DNA of 64,000 bases from Lentilactobacillus kosonis (GTDB lineage Bacteria > Bacillota > Bacilli > Lactobacillales > Lactobacillaceae): the NCBI RefSeq assembly GCF_003864335.1, contig NZ_BEXA01000002.1, forward strand, positions 62,001 through 126,000. Direction: 5' to 3'. The notes below the pieces were generated by a model, which was given only the letters and a program-made list of their open reading frames with translations, did not search any database and was not told where the DNA came from. Positions 52,467-63,416 of this stretch are shown here, piece by piece (the first letter of the stretch is position 1; every line of letters begins with the position of its first letter). The translations under genes and the position numbers were made by a program.

Positions 52467-54835
52467 TTGCAAGATAATGAATTAAAAAATGAAATTGCTA
52501 ACGTTCTTGTCGGTCATCCTGACAAGTCGTTTTCTGTAGAAGAAGTTGCTGATGTTTTGAAGTACCATGGTTCAGCAGCATTTAAATTGATTGTTCAAGA
52601 ATTGGCTGTATTGGAAAGAGAAAAGGTTGCTTCGGTTACTCTAGACGGCAAGTTCCAACTTAATCCTGAAAAGCGTAAACTAACAGGGATTTTCCATGCT
52701 AATGATAAGGGATTTGGTTTTGTCGCATATGATGAAGTTGAACCTGACGCTTACATTGCCCCGGACAATACTATGTTGGCACTTAATGGAGACACAGTTG
52801 AAATCGAAATTGTCCGACCAGGTTCTGCCGATCAATCTAAAGGACCTGAGGGTAAGGTTACTGCAATTGTTGATCATAAGTACAAGTCTGTAGTTGGCGG
52901 ATTTTCTAAGCCTGATGATGACCGTGGGTATTATGGTGAAGTAAAATTAACTGATAAGAAAATTGCTAAGTATAAATTTTATATCAATGATGTCGGAATT
53001 AAGCCCACACCTGGTGAAGTGGTCACGGCTCAAATCGTTGAATATCCTAATGCTAGTCATCCAGACTACATGGTGGGAATTGCAGAAAAGGTAATTGGCT
53101 CAGTTGACGACCCAGGAATTGATATTTTGCAAGTGGTATATGCTCATGATATCCCAGCAGAATTCCCTGAAGAAGTTACTGAAGCCGCTAATGCAATTCC
53201 AGATCATGTTACTGAAGAAGAAAAAATCGGTCGCGAAGACATTACTGATCAAACGTTAGTAACAATTGATGGTGAATCTTCAAAGGATTTAGATGATGCC
53301 GTAACTGTTTGGCAACTACCAAATGGTAATTATCATTTAGGAGTTCACATTGCTGATGTTAGTCATTACGTTACACCAGGTAGTCCATTAGACAAAGAGG
53401 CATTTAGACGTGGTACTTCCGTATATTTAACTGACCGAGTAATTCCAATGCTTCCTAGAAGATTATCTAACGGAATTTGTTCACTTAACGAGGGTGAGTT
53501 AAGACTTTGTATGAGTTGTGAGATGGAAATTGATCAATTTGGAAATGTTATTAAGCATCGAATTCATCCGAGCTTGATGAGATCTAAAGCTAGAATGACA
53601 TACACTGCAGTTAATCAAATCTTAGAAGCTCATGACGAAAAGACAATGGATCAATATAAAGAATTGGTACCAATGTTTGAACAGATGGGTGATTTACATC
53701 GAATTTTAGCTAAGAACCGAAAAATCATGGTGCCATTGATTTGACGATCATGAAGCAGAAATTATTGTTGATGAAAAAGGTCATCCAATTGACATTAAGG
53801 TTAGAGTGCGTGGATTAGCGGAAAGAATGATTGAATCATTTATGTTAGCTGCTAATGAAACGGTTGCTCAACATTATTTTGAACAACATGTGCCATTCCT
53901 ATACCGGGTCCATGAAACGCCTGATGCTGATCGAATTAAGACCTTCTTTGAAACGTTGACTGCTTTTGGAATCAACGTTAAGGGTGATCCCGAACATATT
54001 CAACCTAAGACTCTTCAAAATGTGCTTAAGCAAGTGGCTGGTAAGCCTGAGGAAACCATGGTTTCAGTTATGTTACTTAGAAGTTTGAAACAAGCTAAGT
54101 ATTCAGACCAATCTCTTGGTCACTTTGGTCTTGCTGCGCCTTACTATACTCACTTCACGTCACCAATCAGACGTTATCCTGATACGATGGTTCACAGAAT
54201 GATTCATTACTACGATGAAAATGGGATTAACGAAGAAACTAAAAAGAAAATTTGCTAACGTGCTTGATGAGGTCGCCGTAACCACGTCAGAATATGAACG
54301 CCGAGCTATCGATGCTGAACGAGACACCGATGCTATGAAGAAGGCTGAGTACATGAACGACCACGTGGGTGAAGAATTTGACGCCGTTATTAGTTCAGTA
54401 CTTAAGTTTGGAATGTTTATTGAATTACCTAATACTGTTGAAGGATTAGTTCATATTAGTCGAATGGATGATGACTATTATGAATATGTTGAACAATTTA
54501 TGGCTCTTGTTGGTAGAAATACTCGTAGAACATATAAAATGGGTCAGCCAATTCGAGTGAAGGTTATCAATGTTGATGTTGAACAAAGTGCTGTTGATTT
54601 TGACATTGTTGATCCACAAAATACACCGACAAGTGATATTTTGCCTAAGCGTCGACATAATGATAATTATCGCGGTGGTAATCGTCAAAACAGTAATAGT
54701 AACAATCGGAACGGTAATCGAAATAATAGTAATAATCGAAATGGTCGAAATAATAACCGAAATAGCAATAGTAATAACAGCAATCATAGCTCAGGTAATC
54801 GATCACGCAACAATAGCAACAGTCGCAAGCACTAA
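52467..54835 (+). CDS. rnr: Ribonuclease R (three frameshifts) with Asn-rich tail
   Basis: 3'-5' exoribonuclease that degrades structured RNA and works with SmpB-tmRNA. N-terminal winged helix, cold-shock domains (KLTGIFHANDKGFGFV), RNB catalytic domain with DITDQTLVTIDGESSKDLDDA and HYVTPGSPLDKEAFRRG, and an S1 domain (FDAVISSVLKFGMFIEL). Two missing bases near 53721-53725 and 53731-53733 and one extra A near 54249-54252 break it; repair gives 789 residues. The last about 55 residues are almost only Asn, Arg, Ser and Gly in place of the usual Lys-rich tail. TTG start at 52467 after GAGGAA. Confidence 0.93.
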
Positions 54836-54854
54836 AAAATCATGAGGTGAGATT

Positions 54855-55331
54855 ATGGTTAAGAAAAAAACCAAAAAAAATGACGATAATCTAATGGCTC
54901 AAAATAAGAAGGCCCGCCATGATTATTCCATCGAGGAAACTTATGAAGCTGGAATTGTATTGACAGGAACTGAAATTAAGTCAATTCGAGATCGGCGATT
55001 AAATTTAAAAGATGGATTTGTGCAAATCAAAAATGGTGAAGCGTTTATGATGAACGTTCACATTAGTGAATATACTAATGGGAATCAGTTTAACCATGAT
55101 CCGTTAAGAAATCGTAAGTTATTACTTCATAAAAAGGAAATCAAGCGGTTGGCTGGTGCTTCTTCAGATAAAGGGGTTACAATTGTGCCATTGAAAGTTT
55201 ACCTTAAAAATGGTTTTGCCAAGGTATTAATTGGTGTTGCCAAGGGTAAAAAAGAATATGACAAACGTGAAACGCTTAAACGAAAAGAGCAAGATCGGCA
55301 AATTGAACGGGTTATGAAGCATTATAATTAA
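54855..55331 (+). CDS. smpB: SsrA-binding protein SmpB
   Basis: tmRNA partner in ribosome rescue. 158 residues: [22 protein letters not shown], then [34 protein letters not shown]-type strand and a basic C-terminal tail ([16 protein letters not shown]) that enters the decoding centre. ATG follows GAGGTGAG. ssrA itself is not found beside it. Confidence 0.96.
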   Translation: MVKKKTKKNDDNLMAQNKKARHDYSIEETYEAGIVLTGTEIKSIRDRRLNLKDGFVQIKNGEAFMMNVHISEYTNGNQFNHDPLRNRKLLLHKKEIKRLAGASSDKGVTIVPLKVYLKNGFAKVLIGVAKGKKEYDKRETLKRKEQDRQIERVMKHYN

Positions 55332-55334
55332 ATT

Positions 55335-55376
55335 AAAAGGGATCTAATTCAATTATCGAATTAGATCCCTTTTTGA
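55335..55376. terminator. Bidirectional terminator between smpB and LURP-one gene
   Basis: AAAAGGGATCTAATTC pairs with GAATTAGATCCCTTTT, with A/T tracts on both sides. Confidence 0.94.
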
Positions 55377-55381
55377 ATGGA

Positions 55382-55906
55382 TTAACTGATGGTGGGGTTA
55401 AAGTGATTAAATGGATTTTTGGAGATGTTTAGTTGGCTAGTGGTTACTGGATGGTTCAAAATTGCAGCAATTGCCACCATTATTGATTCGTCATTAATAT
55501 TATCAGTAGAGATAATCCTAACAACATCGCCATGAGTGTTGAACGAGTGAATTGTGCCAATCCGTTTCTGCTTTTTAATAATTGAATAGTTTTGTTTTAC
55601 TTCGTTGCCGATAATTAACCAATTGATTCCCTTAATATAAATGGTTGAATAGTGTAATGATAAGTTAATTATTGATGTGCCGACTAATTTATCTAAGTAA
55701 TAGATATCAAACCGGGGGCTAGTTCCTAGTGTAGCTTGTTTGATTTCACACAGTAATTCTCCGGATCTTGAATAAATTGAGTAGCTGTCAGTAACAAGAC
55801 CCCATCTGCCGACTACCAAGTATTGATTGTTACTAAATTCATTGATAACCTTAGTGGCGTGTGATCGTTCAAGCTCTGACACGTTGATTTGAATTTTTCT
55901 TGCCAT
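55382..55906 (-). CDS. LURP-one-like (YxjI family) protein
   Basis: 174-residue cytoplasmic beta-rich protein without signal or membrane segment. The pattern YLVVGRWGLVTDSYSIYSRSG, then SPRFDIYYLDKLVGTS and QNYSIIKKQKRIGTI resembles the beta-barrel of LURP-one/tubby-like proteins such as Bacillus YxjI, whose function is unknown. Starts at ATG 55906 after AAAGGGA. Convergent with smpB. Confidence 0.6.
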   Translation of the reverse strand: MARKIQINVSELERSHATKVINEFSNNQYLVVGRWGLVTDSYSIYSRSGELLCEIKQATLGTSPRFDIYYLDKLVGTSIINLSLHYSTIYIKGINWLIIGNEVKQNYSIIKKQKRIGTIHSFNTHGDVVRIISTDNINDESIMVAIAAILNHPVTTSQLNISKNPFNHFNPTIS

Positions 55907-56016
55907 AACATTATCCCTTTACAATGATTTAATTCATTTTAACACGGGATTTAATAATTGATTACTGAATGTTATTTAACTTTTGATATGGTAAAATGGA
56001 TGTTGAGGTGTTAGGA

Positions 56017-56708
56017 ATGAAACCGTTTATCAAAATGATTGGTGGGGTGTTTTAGAGCCAGAGTTTGAGAAGGAATACTATCAACAACTTCGCAAGTTTT
56101 TAGTCTCTGAATATCAGACGCAATTTATCCATCCAGACATGGATAATATCTTCGAAGCATTTAAATTAACCCCGTTTAGTAAGGTTAAAGTGGTTATTCT
56201 TGGTCAAGATCCTTACCATGAACCAAATCAGGCCCATGGATTGAGCTTTTCAGTTTTACCAGGAGTAAAGGTGCCACCATCGCTAAGAAATATTTACAAA
56301 GAGTTGCAATCTGATTTAGGAATCAAACCAGTTAATCATGGTTATCTAACTAAGTGGGCTCAGCAAGGGGTTCTAATGCTTAACTCGGTGTTAACCGTCA
56401 GAAACGGTCAGGCCTTCTCTCATAAAGGTAAGGGTTGGGAACAATTAACTGATGCAGCAATTAGAAAATTATCTGAACGTGACCAACCAGTTGTTTTTAT
56501 TCTTTGGGGACGAGCTGCTAGGGATAAGATTTCGTTGATTGACACAGAAACGAATATCGTTATCCAATCAGCTCATCCAAGCCCATTATCAGCAAGTCGA
56601 GGATTTCTTGGTTCAAAGCCATTTTCTAAAACCAATGAAGCTTTGATCGCAATGGGCGAGGAGCCAATTGATTGGCAGTTACCTGAAAATGTTAACCAGC
56701 TAACCTAG
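56017..56708 (+). CDS. ung: Uracil-DNA glycosylase (frameshifted at start)
   Basis: Removes uracil from DNA. Catalytic loop [20 protein letters not shown] with catalytic Asp, [22 protein letters not shown] after it, and the DNA-intercalating [12 protein letters not shown] near the end. One A is missing near 56032-56035 in the N-terminal codons; repair reads [19 protein letters not shown] and gives 230 residues. ATG 56017 follows GAGGTGTTAGG. Confidence 0.95.
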
Positions 56709-56737
56709 GTTCAATTACATTAATTGGAGGAATGATG

Positions 56738-57721
56738 ATGGAATTATTTGAAAGTCTTAAACAAAAGATTCAAGGTAAACAAATTAGAATTGTATTTCCT
56801 GAAGGCAATGATGAACGGGTAATTAAAGCAACCGCTAGATTAGCTCATGAATCATTGATTCGACCAGTTATTTTAGGTTCAAATGACGAAGTTTCTAAAT
56901 TAGCAAACGAATTAGATGTTGATTTGGATGGTGTAGAAGTCGTTGATTACTTAAATCAACCCCAAGATGTAATTGATCAAATGGTAAATGCAATTGTTGA
57001 ACGTCGAAATGGAAAAACTGATGCTGATAAGGCACGTCAATGGTTGAATGATCCTAATTACTTTGGGACAACAATGGTATATTTGGATAAAGTCGACGGA
57101 ATGGTTTCTGGGGCTAATCATCCAACCGGTGATACCGTTCGACCAGCATTACAAATTATTAAAACTAAACCTGGCGTTAAGTTGATCAGTGGCTCATTTA
57201 TTATGCAACGGGATAACGAACGTTATTTGTTCGCAGATTGTGCAATTAACATTGAATTAAATGCTGAACAAATGGCTGAAGTGGCCATTGAAAGTGCTAA
57301 AGTTGCCAAAACATTTGATATTGATCCTAAAGTGGCCCTTCTAAGTTTTTCAACTAAAGGTTCCGCTAAGGGTGACATGGTAACTAAAGTTCAGGAAGCA
57401 ACTAAAATTGCTAATGAAGCAGCTCCAGAATTACCGATCGATGGTGAATTACAATTCGATGCCGCTTTTGTACCTGAGGTTGGGACTAAAAAAGCTCCTG
57501 ATTCAAAGGTTGCCGGACATGCCAACGTATTCATATTCCCTGAATTACAATCAGGAAATATTGGTTATAAAATCGCTCAAAGATTTGGTGGCTTTGAAGC
57601 TATTGGACCTATCCTACAAGGCTTAAACAAACCGGTATCAGATTTGTCACGTGGTAGCAATGAAGAAGATATCTACAAGGTTTCAATCATCACTGCTGCT
57701 CAATCATTAACAAACGACTAA
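56738..57721 (+). CDS. pta: Phosphate acetyltransferase
   Basis: Converts acetyl-CoA and phosphate to acetyl phosphate. 327 residues from ATG 56738 (third of three ATGs; 7 bases after GGAGG). VFPEGNDERVIKATARLA at the start, MVSGANHPTGDTVRPALQII in the middle, LLSFSTKGSAKGDM and the C-terminal DLSRGSNEEDIY. This is the single-domain Pta type. ackA is not in the window. Links pyruvate/acetyl-CoA flux with acetyl phosphate. Confidence 0.96.
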   Translation: MELFESLKQKIQGKQIRIVFPEGNDERVIKATARLAHESLIRPVILGSNDEVSKLANELDVDLDGVEVVDYLNQPQDVIDQMVNAIVERRNGKTDADKARQWLNDPNYFGTTMVYLDKVDGMVSGANHPTGDTVRPALQIIKTKPGVKLISGSFIMQRDNERYLFADCAINIELNAEQMAEVAIESAKVAKTFDIDPKVALLSFSTKGSAKGDMVTKVQEATKIANEAAPELPIDGELQFDAAFVPEVGTKKAPDSKVAGHANVFIFPELQSGNIGYKIAQRFGGFEAIGPILQGLNKPVSDLSRGSNEEDIYKVSIITAAQSLTND

Positions 57722-57733
57722 TTAAATTAACTT

Positions 57734-57772
57734 AAGGATTGTGGTGATTTATTGCCGCAATCCTTTGATTTT
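57734..57772 (+). terminator. Terminator after pta
   Basis: AAGGATTG pairs with CAATCCTT, with inner TGG/CCG pairing; the T tract is interrupted (TTTGATTTT), so it may be leaky. Confidence 0.65.
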
Positions 57773-57788
57773 AAGGGAGGAATTCAGA

Positions 57789-58256
57789 TTGCAGTCAGTA
57801 AAAGTTAAATCGGCCGAAGAAACTATGCAAATAGGTAAAAGATTAGCTCCCTTGTTATCCGCTGGCGATGTAATTTTGCTAGATGGTGATCTAGGTGCTG
57901 GAAAAACCACTTTTACCAAGGGATTGGGTGAAGGACTTGGCATTAAGCGGTCAATTAAAAGTCCAACATTTACAATTATTCGAGAATACTCCGGTGGTCG
58001 TTTACCACTTTATCATATGGATGTCTATCGATTAGAAGATGGTAGTGGTGATGAACTAGGACTAGACGAATATTTTAACGGTGATGGAGTTAGTGTGGTT
58101 GAATGGTCACAATTTGTGGAAGACACGTTACCCCAAAATTACTTAAAAATTAGCTTTCAACGACTAGATAATGAATCTGATAGTAAACGACGACTAACTT
58201 TCACCGGAACAAGTGAACGGTATAATCGAATTATTAACCAAATTTTAGGAGATTAA
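57789..58256 (+). CDS. tsaE: tRNA threonylcarbamoyladenosine biosynthesis ATPase TsaE
   Basis: ATPase needed with TsaB and TsaD for t6A at position 37 of ANN-decoding tRNAs. Walker A GDLGAGKTTFTKGLGEGLGI, then SPTFTIIREY, YHMDVYRLED and VVEWSQF. 155 residues from TTG 57789, 7 bases after GGGAGG; a longer in-frame reading to 57741 would cover the pta terminator. GNAT gene follows after two bases. Confidence 0.94.
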   Translation: MQSVKVKSAEETMQIGKRLAPLLSAGDVILLDGDLGAGKTTFTKGLGEGLGIKRSIKSPTFTIIREYSGGRLPLYHMDVYRLEDGSGDELGLDEYFNGDGVSVVEWSQFVEDTLPQNYLKISFQRLDNESDSKRRLTFTGTSERYNRIINQILGD

Positions 58257-58258
58257 TA

Positions 58259-58750
58259 ATGGCTGAAGAAGTGGACTTTCGGTTAGCAAATGAGGCCGAT
58301 GCGGCAGCAGTAATCGAACTATTAAAAAAATTGCAAACTGAATCCGACACTTTTGTGGTAGATTCTGATTTGAATTCCCTAACGGTAGAAGATGAAGCAA
58401 AGATGATTTCGTTGATTAATTTATCGAAAAGTAGCTTGATTGCTGTGGCTACACTTAGTGATGAACTAATTGGAATTGTCACGGTTGAATTTTTAAAGAA
58501 GGGAATTGGTGAACTGGGTGTGGCTGTGCTTAATGAATATCAGGGATATCAAATTGGCTCAAATCTGGTTGAATTAGCAGTTGAATGGGCAATTGACTAT
58601 TCTAATTTGAATAAGATGGCCTTGACTGTATTTAAGGACAATGCACCGGCAATTCACATTTACGAAAAGTATGGATTTAAAGTAGTTTCTGAACTGGCCA
58701 TTGATGATCGTGCGTCAGTATACATGGAAATTGATACAGCAGATATTTAA
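58259..58750 (+). CDS. GNAT-family N-acetyltransferase
   Basis: 163 residues with GNAT motifs: the acetyl-CoA binding strand-loop ELGVAVLNEYQGYQIGSNLV near residue 83 and NAPAIHIYEKYGFKVVSE near 128. Substrate unknown. The position after tsaE recalls rimI in t6A gene clusters, but tsaB and tsaD are not adjacent and the sequence is not clearly RimI. RBS AGGAGAT before ATG. Confidence 0.85.
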   Translation: MAEEVDFRLANEADAAAVIELLKKLQTESDTFVVDSDLNSLTVEDEAKMISLINLSKSSLIAVATLSDELIGIVTVEFLKKGIGELGVAVLNEYQGYQIGSNLVELAVEWAIDYSNLNKMALTVFKDNAPAIHIYEKYGFKVVSELAIDDRASVYMEIDTADI

Positions 58751-58752
58751 AT

Positions 58753-58790
58753 AAAAAGCCTACCGAAATATTTCGGTAGGCTTTTTATTT
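58753..58790. terminator. Bidirectional terminator between GNAT and exonuclease genes
   Basis: AAAAAGCCTACCGAAA pairs with TTTCGGTAGGCTTTTT. Confidence 0.94.
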
Positions 58791-58799
58791 AAAACTGGA

Positions 58800-59333
58800 T
58801 TAAACAGTTTTAACAAATGGAATCAAGGCTTGGGTGCCAAAGACTTGTTGTTCATATAGCAAGATATTAGCACAAGCAACACTATCATCTAAGGCGTTAT
58901 GGTGATGTTCCAAAGGAATATTGAATTCATCGCATAAAGTGTTTAATTTATGATTTTTCAAATCTGGATAAAACTTTTTAGATGTTTTCAGAGTATCAAG
59001 TGACATGTAGTGTGGCAACTCGATTTCATAGCGTTCTAATGAGCGTTTTAGGACACTATTATCAAACGAAGCATTGTGAGCAACCACTAAACGATTGGTT
59101 TTGAAGATATCGTTAATGTGCTCCCATAATTCGGCAAAGTTGGGGGCATCCTTGACGTCAACAGCCGTTAAGCCATGAATCTGAGTGTTTCGCCAATCAA
59201 AATCAGTCTCCGGATTAATCAACGAATAAAATTGATCCGCAATTTGATTGTCACGGACGATGGTTAAAGCCAAAGAACAAGCGCTTGCTCGCTGACGATT
59301 GGCAGTTTCAAAATCAAATGCAACAAAATTCAT
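58800..59333 (-). CDS. DnaQ-like 3'-5' exonuclease
   Basis: 177-residue DEDDh exonuclease of the DNA polymerase III epsilon type, standing alone. Exo I NFVAFDFETAN with both acidic residues, Exo II VVAHNASFDNSVL and Exo III HHNALDDSVACANIL with His and Asp are intact. May act in repair or RNA degradation; the exact role is unknown. ATG 59333 is 6 bases after GAGGTG. Confidence 0.88.
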   Translation of the reverse strand: MNFVAFDFETANRQRASACSLALTIVRDNQIADQFYSLINPETDFDWRNTQIHGLTAVDVKDAPNFAELWEHINDIFKTNRLVVAHNASFDNSVLKRSLERYEIELPHYMSLDTLKTSKKFYPDLKNHKLNTLCDEFNIPLEHHHNALDDSVACANILLYEQQVFGTQALIPFVKTV

Positions 59334-59493
59334 GTTTTCACCTCAATTAATGTTGTTAATTGTAATTGTAATTAGCTAAATATGCAATCAGTTTAATCGC
59401 CGAATGAAACGGGCGACTAGCTTCCAGGATGAAAACGGACTGATTCATGGTACAATATATTTACATATGTATTCGGAATGAGGAAATGACTAT

Positions 59494-60403
59494 ATGAAAA
59501 ATTATAGAGAAATGCAAAACTAAATTTTCAGCTGATATGGATATTTTTTTAGATGAACCATTATCTAAATATACCAATACCAAGACTGGTGGCAAAGCAG
59601 ACATTTTGGCTTTTCCTGAATCAGTTGATCATATTCAACAATTAGTTCAATATGCTAATGAAAACCAACTGTCAATTACAGTTATTGGTAATGCAAGTAA
59701 CTTGATTGTTAGAGATGGTGGGATCCGAGGATTAACCTTGATTCTTACCAAAATGAATAAAATCACAGTTCATGAAAATGTTTTGATTGCCCAAGCGGGG
59801 GCATCTTTTATCGAAACGACAAAAGTTGCGCAAGCAAACTCATTGAGTGGCATCGAGTTTGCCGCAGGGATTCCTGGAAGCATTGGTGGCGCCGTCTTTA
59901 TGAATGCAGGTGCTTATGGTGGCTCAGTGCAAGACGTTGTAGTATCTGCTGATGTGTTAACGCCAGATGATCAAGTTCTTCATCTTGATAAACAAGAACT
60001 TGATTTTGGTTATCGACACTGCAGTGTTCAAGAAAATAATCAAATCGTTCTGGCTGCTACCTTTGAATTAAGCCATGGCAGTCGCGATAAGATTCAAAAA
60101 GAAATGGATCATTTAAATGAATTAAGAGCTGCAAAACAGCCATTAGATTTACCTTCATGTGGTAGTGTCTTTAAGCGCCCGGAAGGTTATTTTGCTGGTA
60201 AACTAATTCATGATGCCGGTCTTCAGGGCTTCCAAATTGGTGGTGCTCAAGTATCTAAAAAGCATGCTGGATTTATTGTGAATGTTGATAAGGCCACAGC
60301 AACGGATTATTTAAATGTCATTAAGCATGTTCAAGCAACCGTTAAGGAGAAATTTGGAGTTAATTTAGAGACTGAAGTACGGATTATTGGCGATAATGAG
60401 TAA
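59494..60403 (+). CDS. murB: UDP-N-acetylenolpyruvoylglucosamine reductase MurB (frameshifted at start)
   Basis: FAD enzyme making UDP-MurNAc for peptidoglycan. [30 protein letters not shown] and [19 protein letters not shown] bind FAD; catalytic Ser in [14 protein letters not shown] and Glu near the end. An extra A in CAAAAC near 59516-59519 breaks the N-terminus; removing it gives about 302 residues beginning [22 protein letters not shown] 59494 is 10 bases from GAGGA. Confidence 0.94.
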
Positions 60404-60417
60404 AAGGAGGATGTTAA

Positions 60418-62539
60418 TTGCACATACTTGAAGCAGTCATATTATTAATTGGAGTAGTCTTACTTTCCAATGTTTTAGACCATTTTATTCCATCTGTTCC
60501 GGTTAGCTTGATCCAGGTGTTTTTAGGGCTATGTGCGGCACTATTTATGCAGGTATCGATTCCGTTAAAGACGGATTGGTTTTTACTATTATTCATTGCT
60601 CCGTTGTTATTTAATGATGGTCGAAGGTTTCCCAAACGAGAGCTATGGAAATTAAGAGGACCCATTCTTGGAAATGCGATTGTCTTGGTATTTTTAACAA
60701 CTTTATTGGGTGGGTTGTTGTTCCATGTTATTATTCCAACGATGCCAATGGCAGTTAGCTTTGCACTAGCAGCGATTTTATCACCTACTGATCCCGTTGC
60801 GGTTCAGTCGATTTCTAAGCGAGTATCGCTTCCAGAAGGGGTGTTACATATTGTTAGCGGTGAAGTCTGATTAATGATGCCTCTGGTCTAATCGCCTTTA
60901 AGTACGCAATTGCTGCGACGGTCACTGGCATTTTTTCAATTCAGTCAGCGACATTAGACTTTTTTTATATTAGTGTCGTGGGTTGTATTAGTGGAGCAGT
61001 ACTAATAAGTTTAGTAATTGTATTGCAAAACTGGCTATTTAGACAAGGAATCAATGATGTTATTTTTAATACGATATTGCAAGTGCTAACGCCATTTGGA
61101 ATTTATATGATTACCGAAGAAGGACTTCATGCATCTGGAGTTATTGCGGTAGTAGTGGCTGGAATTTTATTTCATTTCTTTGGTGGGGTTACGGATTATA
61201 GTCAACCGGAACTAACTTTGGTTAGTGAAAAGACTTGGGACATTATTATTTATATGCTAAATGGAATTGTGTTTGTTATTTTAGGAATTGAATTACCAAT
61301 TGCCACTAAGGAAATTATTCATAATGACAATATTAATACATTTCATGCTGTTTGGATTTCCTTTGTCGCTTGGCTAATCTTATTAGTTATTCGGGTCGTT
61401 TGGATTTATTTATATCAAGTCTTAGGTACAGCGATTACTCACGGAAAAAACTCGATGTCACCCTTAAAAGCAGCTTTAATTGCTGGATTATCAGGTGTCC
61501 GTGGAGCAGTAACGATGGCTGGTGTATTATCAATTCCAACGGTTATTGACGGCGGAGCTAGGTTCCCATCTCGTTCCTTGGCGCTATTTGTGGCTGCTTT
61601 TGTGATTATTATTAGTTTAATTGTGGCCACCATTACATTACCGTTAGTCTCCAAAAATAAGGCGCCGTTAATTACGCGGGGTTCAAATACTGATGGTAGC
61701 GATGGTGAGGACGAGGATTTGGAAGCTGACTCACAAACCGATTCAAATTATATTACTGAAGAACAAGCGAGAATTTACATTATGAAGCTTGCAATTAATA
61801 GTATTGAAGAGAATCGCCGTACAGAAAATCAACAAGCCGCATTTGATTTGATTTTAGATTACCAATTTTTAATTAGAAGATTGGAGCTAAAGGAAAATAA
61901 CTTGCGAGATATGAATAAAATCATTGCTGATGAAATGGCCTTACGCCGAGTAGCGATAAATGGTGAATTTGAAGCACTTGATAAGCTTAGAGATGATAAT
62001 GAAATTTCTGAAGATGCTTATTTAATTAGCCTTGATCAACTTCAAAAAATGATAAACGTTTAAGAAAGTCTGAAGGAAATAAACCAAAGATTAGTTTTAG
62101 TTTGAATAATCAACATCGAATTCGTAAAATTCGGCGAATAATTACTATGTGGCTAGTTAATCGAAATGCTAATTCCGAATTAGCTAATCAATTATCTACA
62201 GCCCATATTGAACAGGCTAAGGCGGCCATTAAGGCGTTATCTGAGTATTTCAATCGGGATGATATTGAAAATGAACGATTTGATAGTCAGTCGGTATATC
62301 ACTTAGTAATTCATTATCGAAATCAGATTGAAGAATCAAAAAATCGAATGTCAACTGACCGCAATCGGCTACATTCTCAAGTTCAGGGACTAAGAATCAA
62401 AGCATTGGCTTCGGAGCGAGAAGGGGTTCAGGTTTTGTTGGAGCAAGGCAAAATTGAATGGCGGATGGCGGCTCGATTAAGACAATATATTAATTATTCT
62501 GAAACTGTCTTAATTATGGACTATCAGGATGAAAATTAA
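60418..62539 (+). CDS. CPA1-family Na+(K+)/H+ antiporter with long cytoplasmic tail (two frameshifts)
   Basis: About 12 helices in the first 420 residues with SPTDPVAVQSISK and the ion-site GESLINDASGL (restored by one missing A near 60864-60866), then SGVRGAVTMAGVLSIP. A 280-residue cytoplasmic tail follows with an acidic hinge (SDGEDEDLEAD) and predicted coiled coil; a second A is missing near 62052-62055, which rejoins the tail. Full length 707 residues, NhaP/NhaK-like. TTG 60418 is 6 bases after AAAGGAGG, 14 bases past murB. Ion specificity unknown. Confidence 0.9.
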
Positions 62540-62540
62540 A

Positions 62541-62573
62541 AAAATGGAGGGGAATTTCCCCCTCCATTTTTAT
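62541..62573. terminator. Terminator between antiporter and DUF1361 genes
   Basis: AAAATGGAGGGG pairs with CCCCTCCATTTT around a short loop with T/A tracts on both sides. Confidence 0.92.
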
Positions 62574-63234
62574 TTATTCATCTTGAAAATGATTTAGCTG
62601 AATTAGTTTGATTAAATAGAAAAATAGTAGCTGGATAATAGTTAGCAGACCGATAAAAAGGAGTGCACTACTGCTCCACATATTTAATAGTGGTTTGATA
62701 AATTGCTCTGGCGTTAAGAATAAGTAGATTGTGTGAATTCTGAGAAATCTACCAATAAAGATTCCAATTGAAGACAAAATCGTTAAAATCACAATGACCA
62801 CATTTGTAAATACTAAGTGATGCATGTGTAAACGATCTGCAATGGCTTTGGCAACTCGATCTAATCCCCAAAAACCTAGAACGGTACTTGAAATAGTTGA
62901 AATCATAAGAAGAGCGTAATTGAACCACATATAATTATTTAACCGTAATAAACCATTGCTACCATAAGGTTGTAACAGTGATAGATGGAATAAATCGGTT
63001 AATAAGTAAGGAGTATTTGGATAGAAGAGTAACCAGATAATCACGATTACCCAAAATAAAATGGGGTTATGAGGGCGCTTCTTATCGATGTGAAAGCTCA
63101 GTTCAATGGGAATAAACGCTAAAAAAGTGTTTAAAACTAAAAAAATTAAATGGAGGATTTTTTAGATACGTATACAAAAAGCCCATCCAGATAATCGCGA
63201 TTATCCGAATCACCCATTTAGTTAATGTGTTCAA
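62574..63234 (-). CDS. DUF1361 membrane protein (frameshifted)
   Basis: Predicted six- to seven-helix membrane protein of about 219 residues, DUF1361 family, function unknown. The family motif WLLFYPNTPYLLTDLFHL lies near residue 70, preceded after repair by NTFLAFIPIELSF. An extra T (seen as A7 on the plus strand, 63149-63155) breaks the frame. TTG start at 63234 is 7 bases after AGGAGG. Divergent from cdaA. Confidence 0.8.
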
Positions 63235-63363
63235 ATTAATTCCTCCTTACTAATATCATTATCATTAAACTATGTTTTGAGAGTAATTACCATGAATTTT
63301 AGAATTAATTTACTTATTTTATATTTTATTTAAACAACGTCATAATTTATTGGAGATTAGGCG

Positions 63364-63379
63364 ATTGACGCCAGTCAAT
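63364..63379. repeat. Palindrome upstream of cdaA
   Basis: ATTGAC-GCCA-GTCAAT, a perfect 6-bp inverted repeat three bases before TATAAT (63382-63387), in the expected spacer of a possible cdaA promoter. Confidence 0.5.
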
Positions 63380-63416
63380 GATATAATAATAACGAATAAT
63401 TTTTAAGGAGAACATA

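Noticed and set aside
54446-54845. Overlapping Ile-rich open frames on both strands at the end of rnr
   Set aside because: They are by-products of the AAT/AAC repeats coding the Asn-rich tail.
55331-55382. tmRNA gene (ssrA) beside smpB
   Set aside because: Only a terminator fits in this 50-base gap.
59430-59443. cre site before murB (TGAAAACGGACTGA)
   Set aside because: The terminal CA is missing and there is no clear promoter relation; likely chance.
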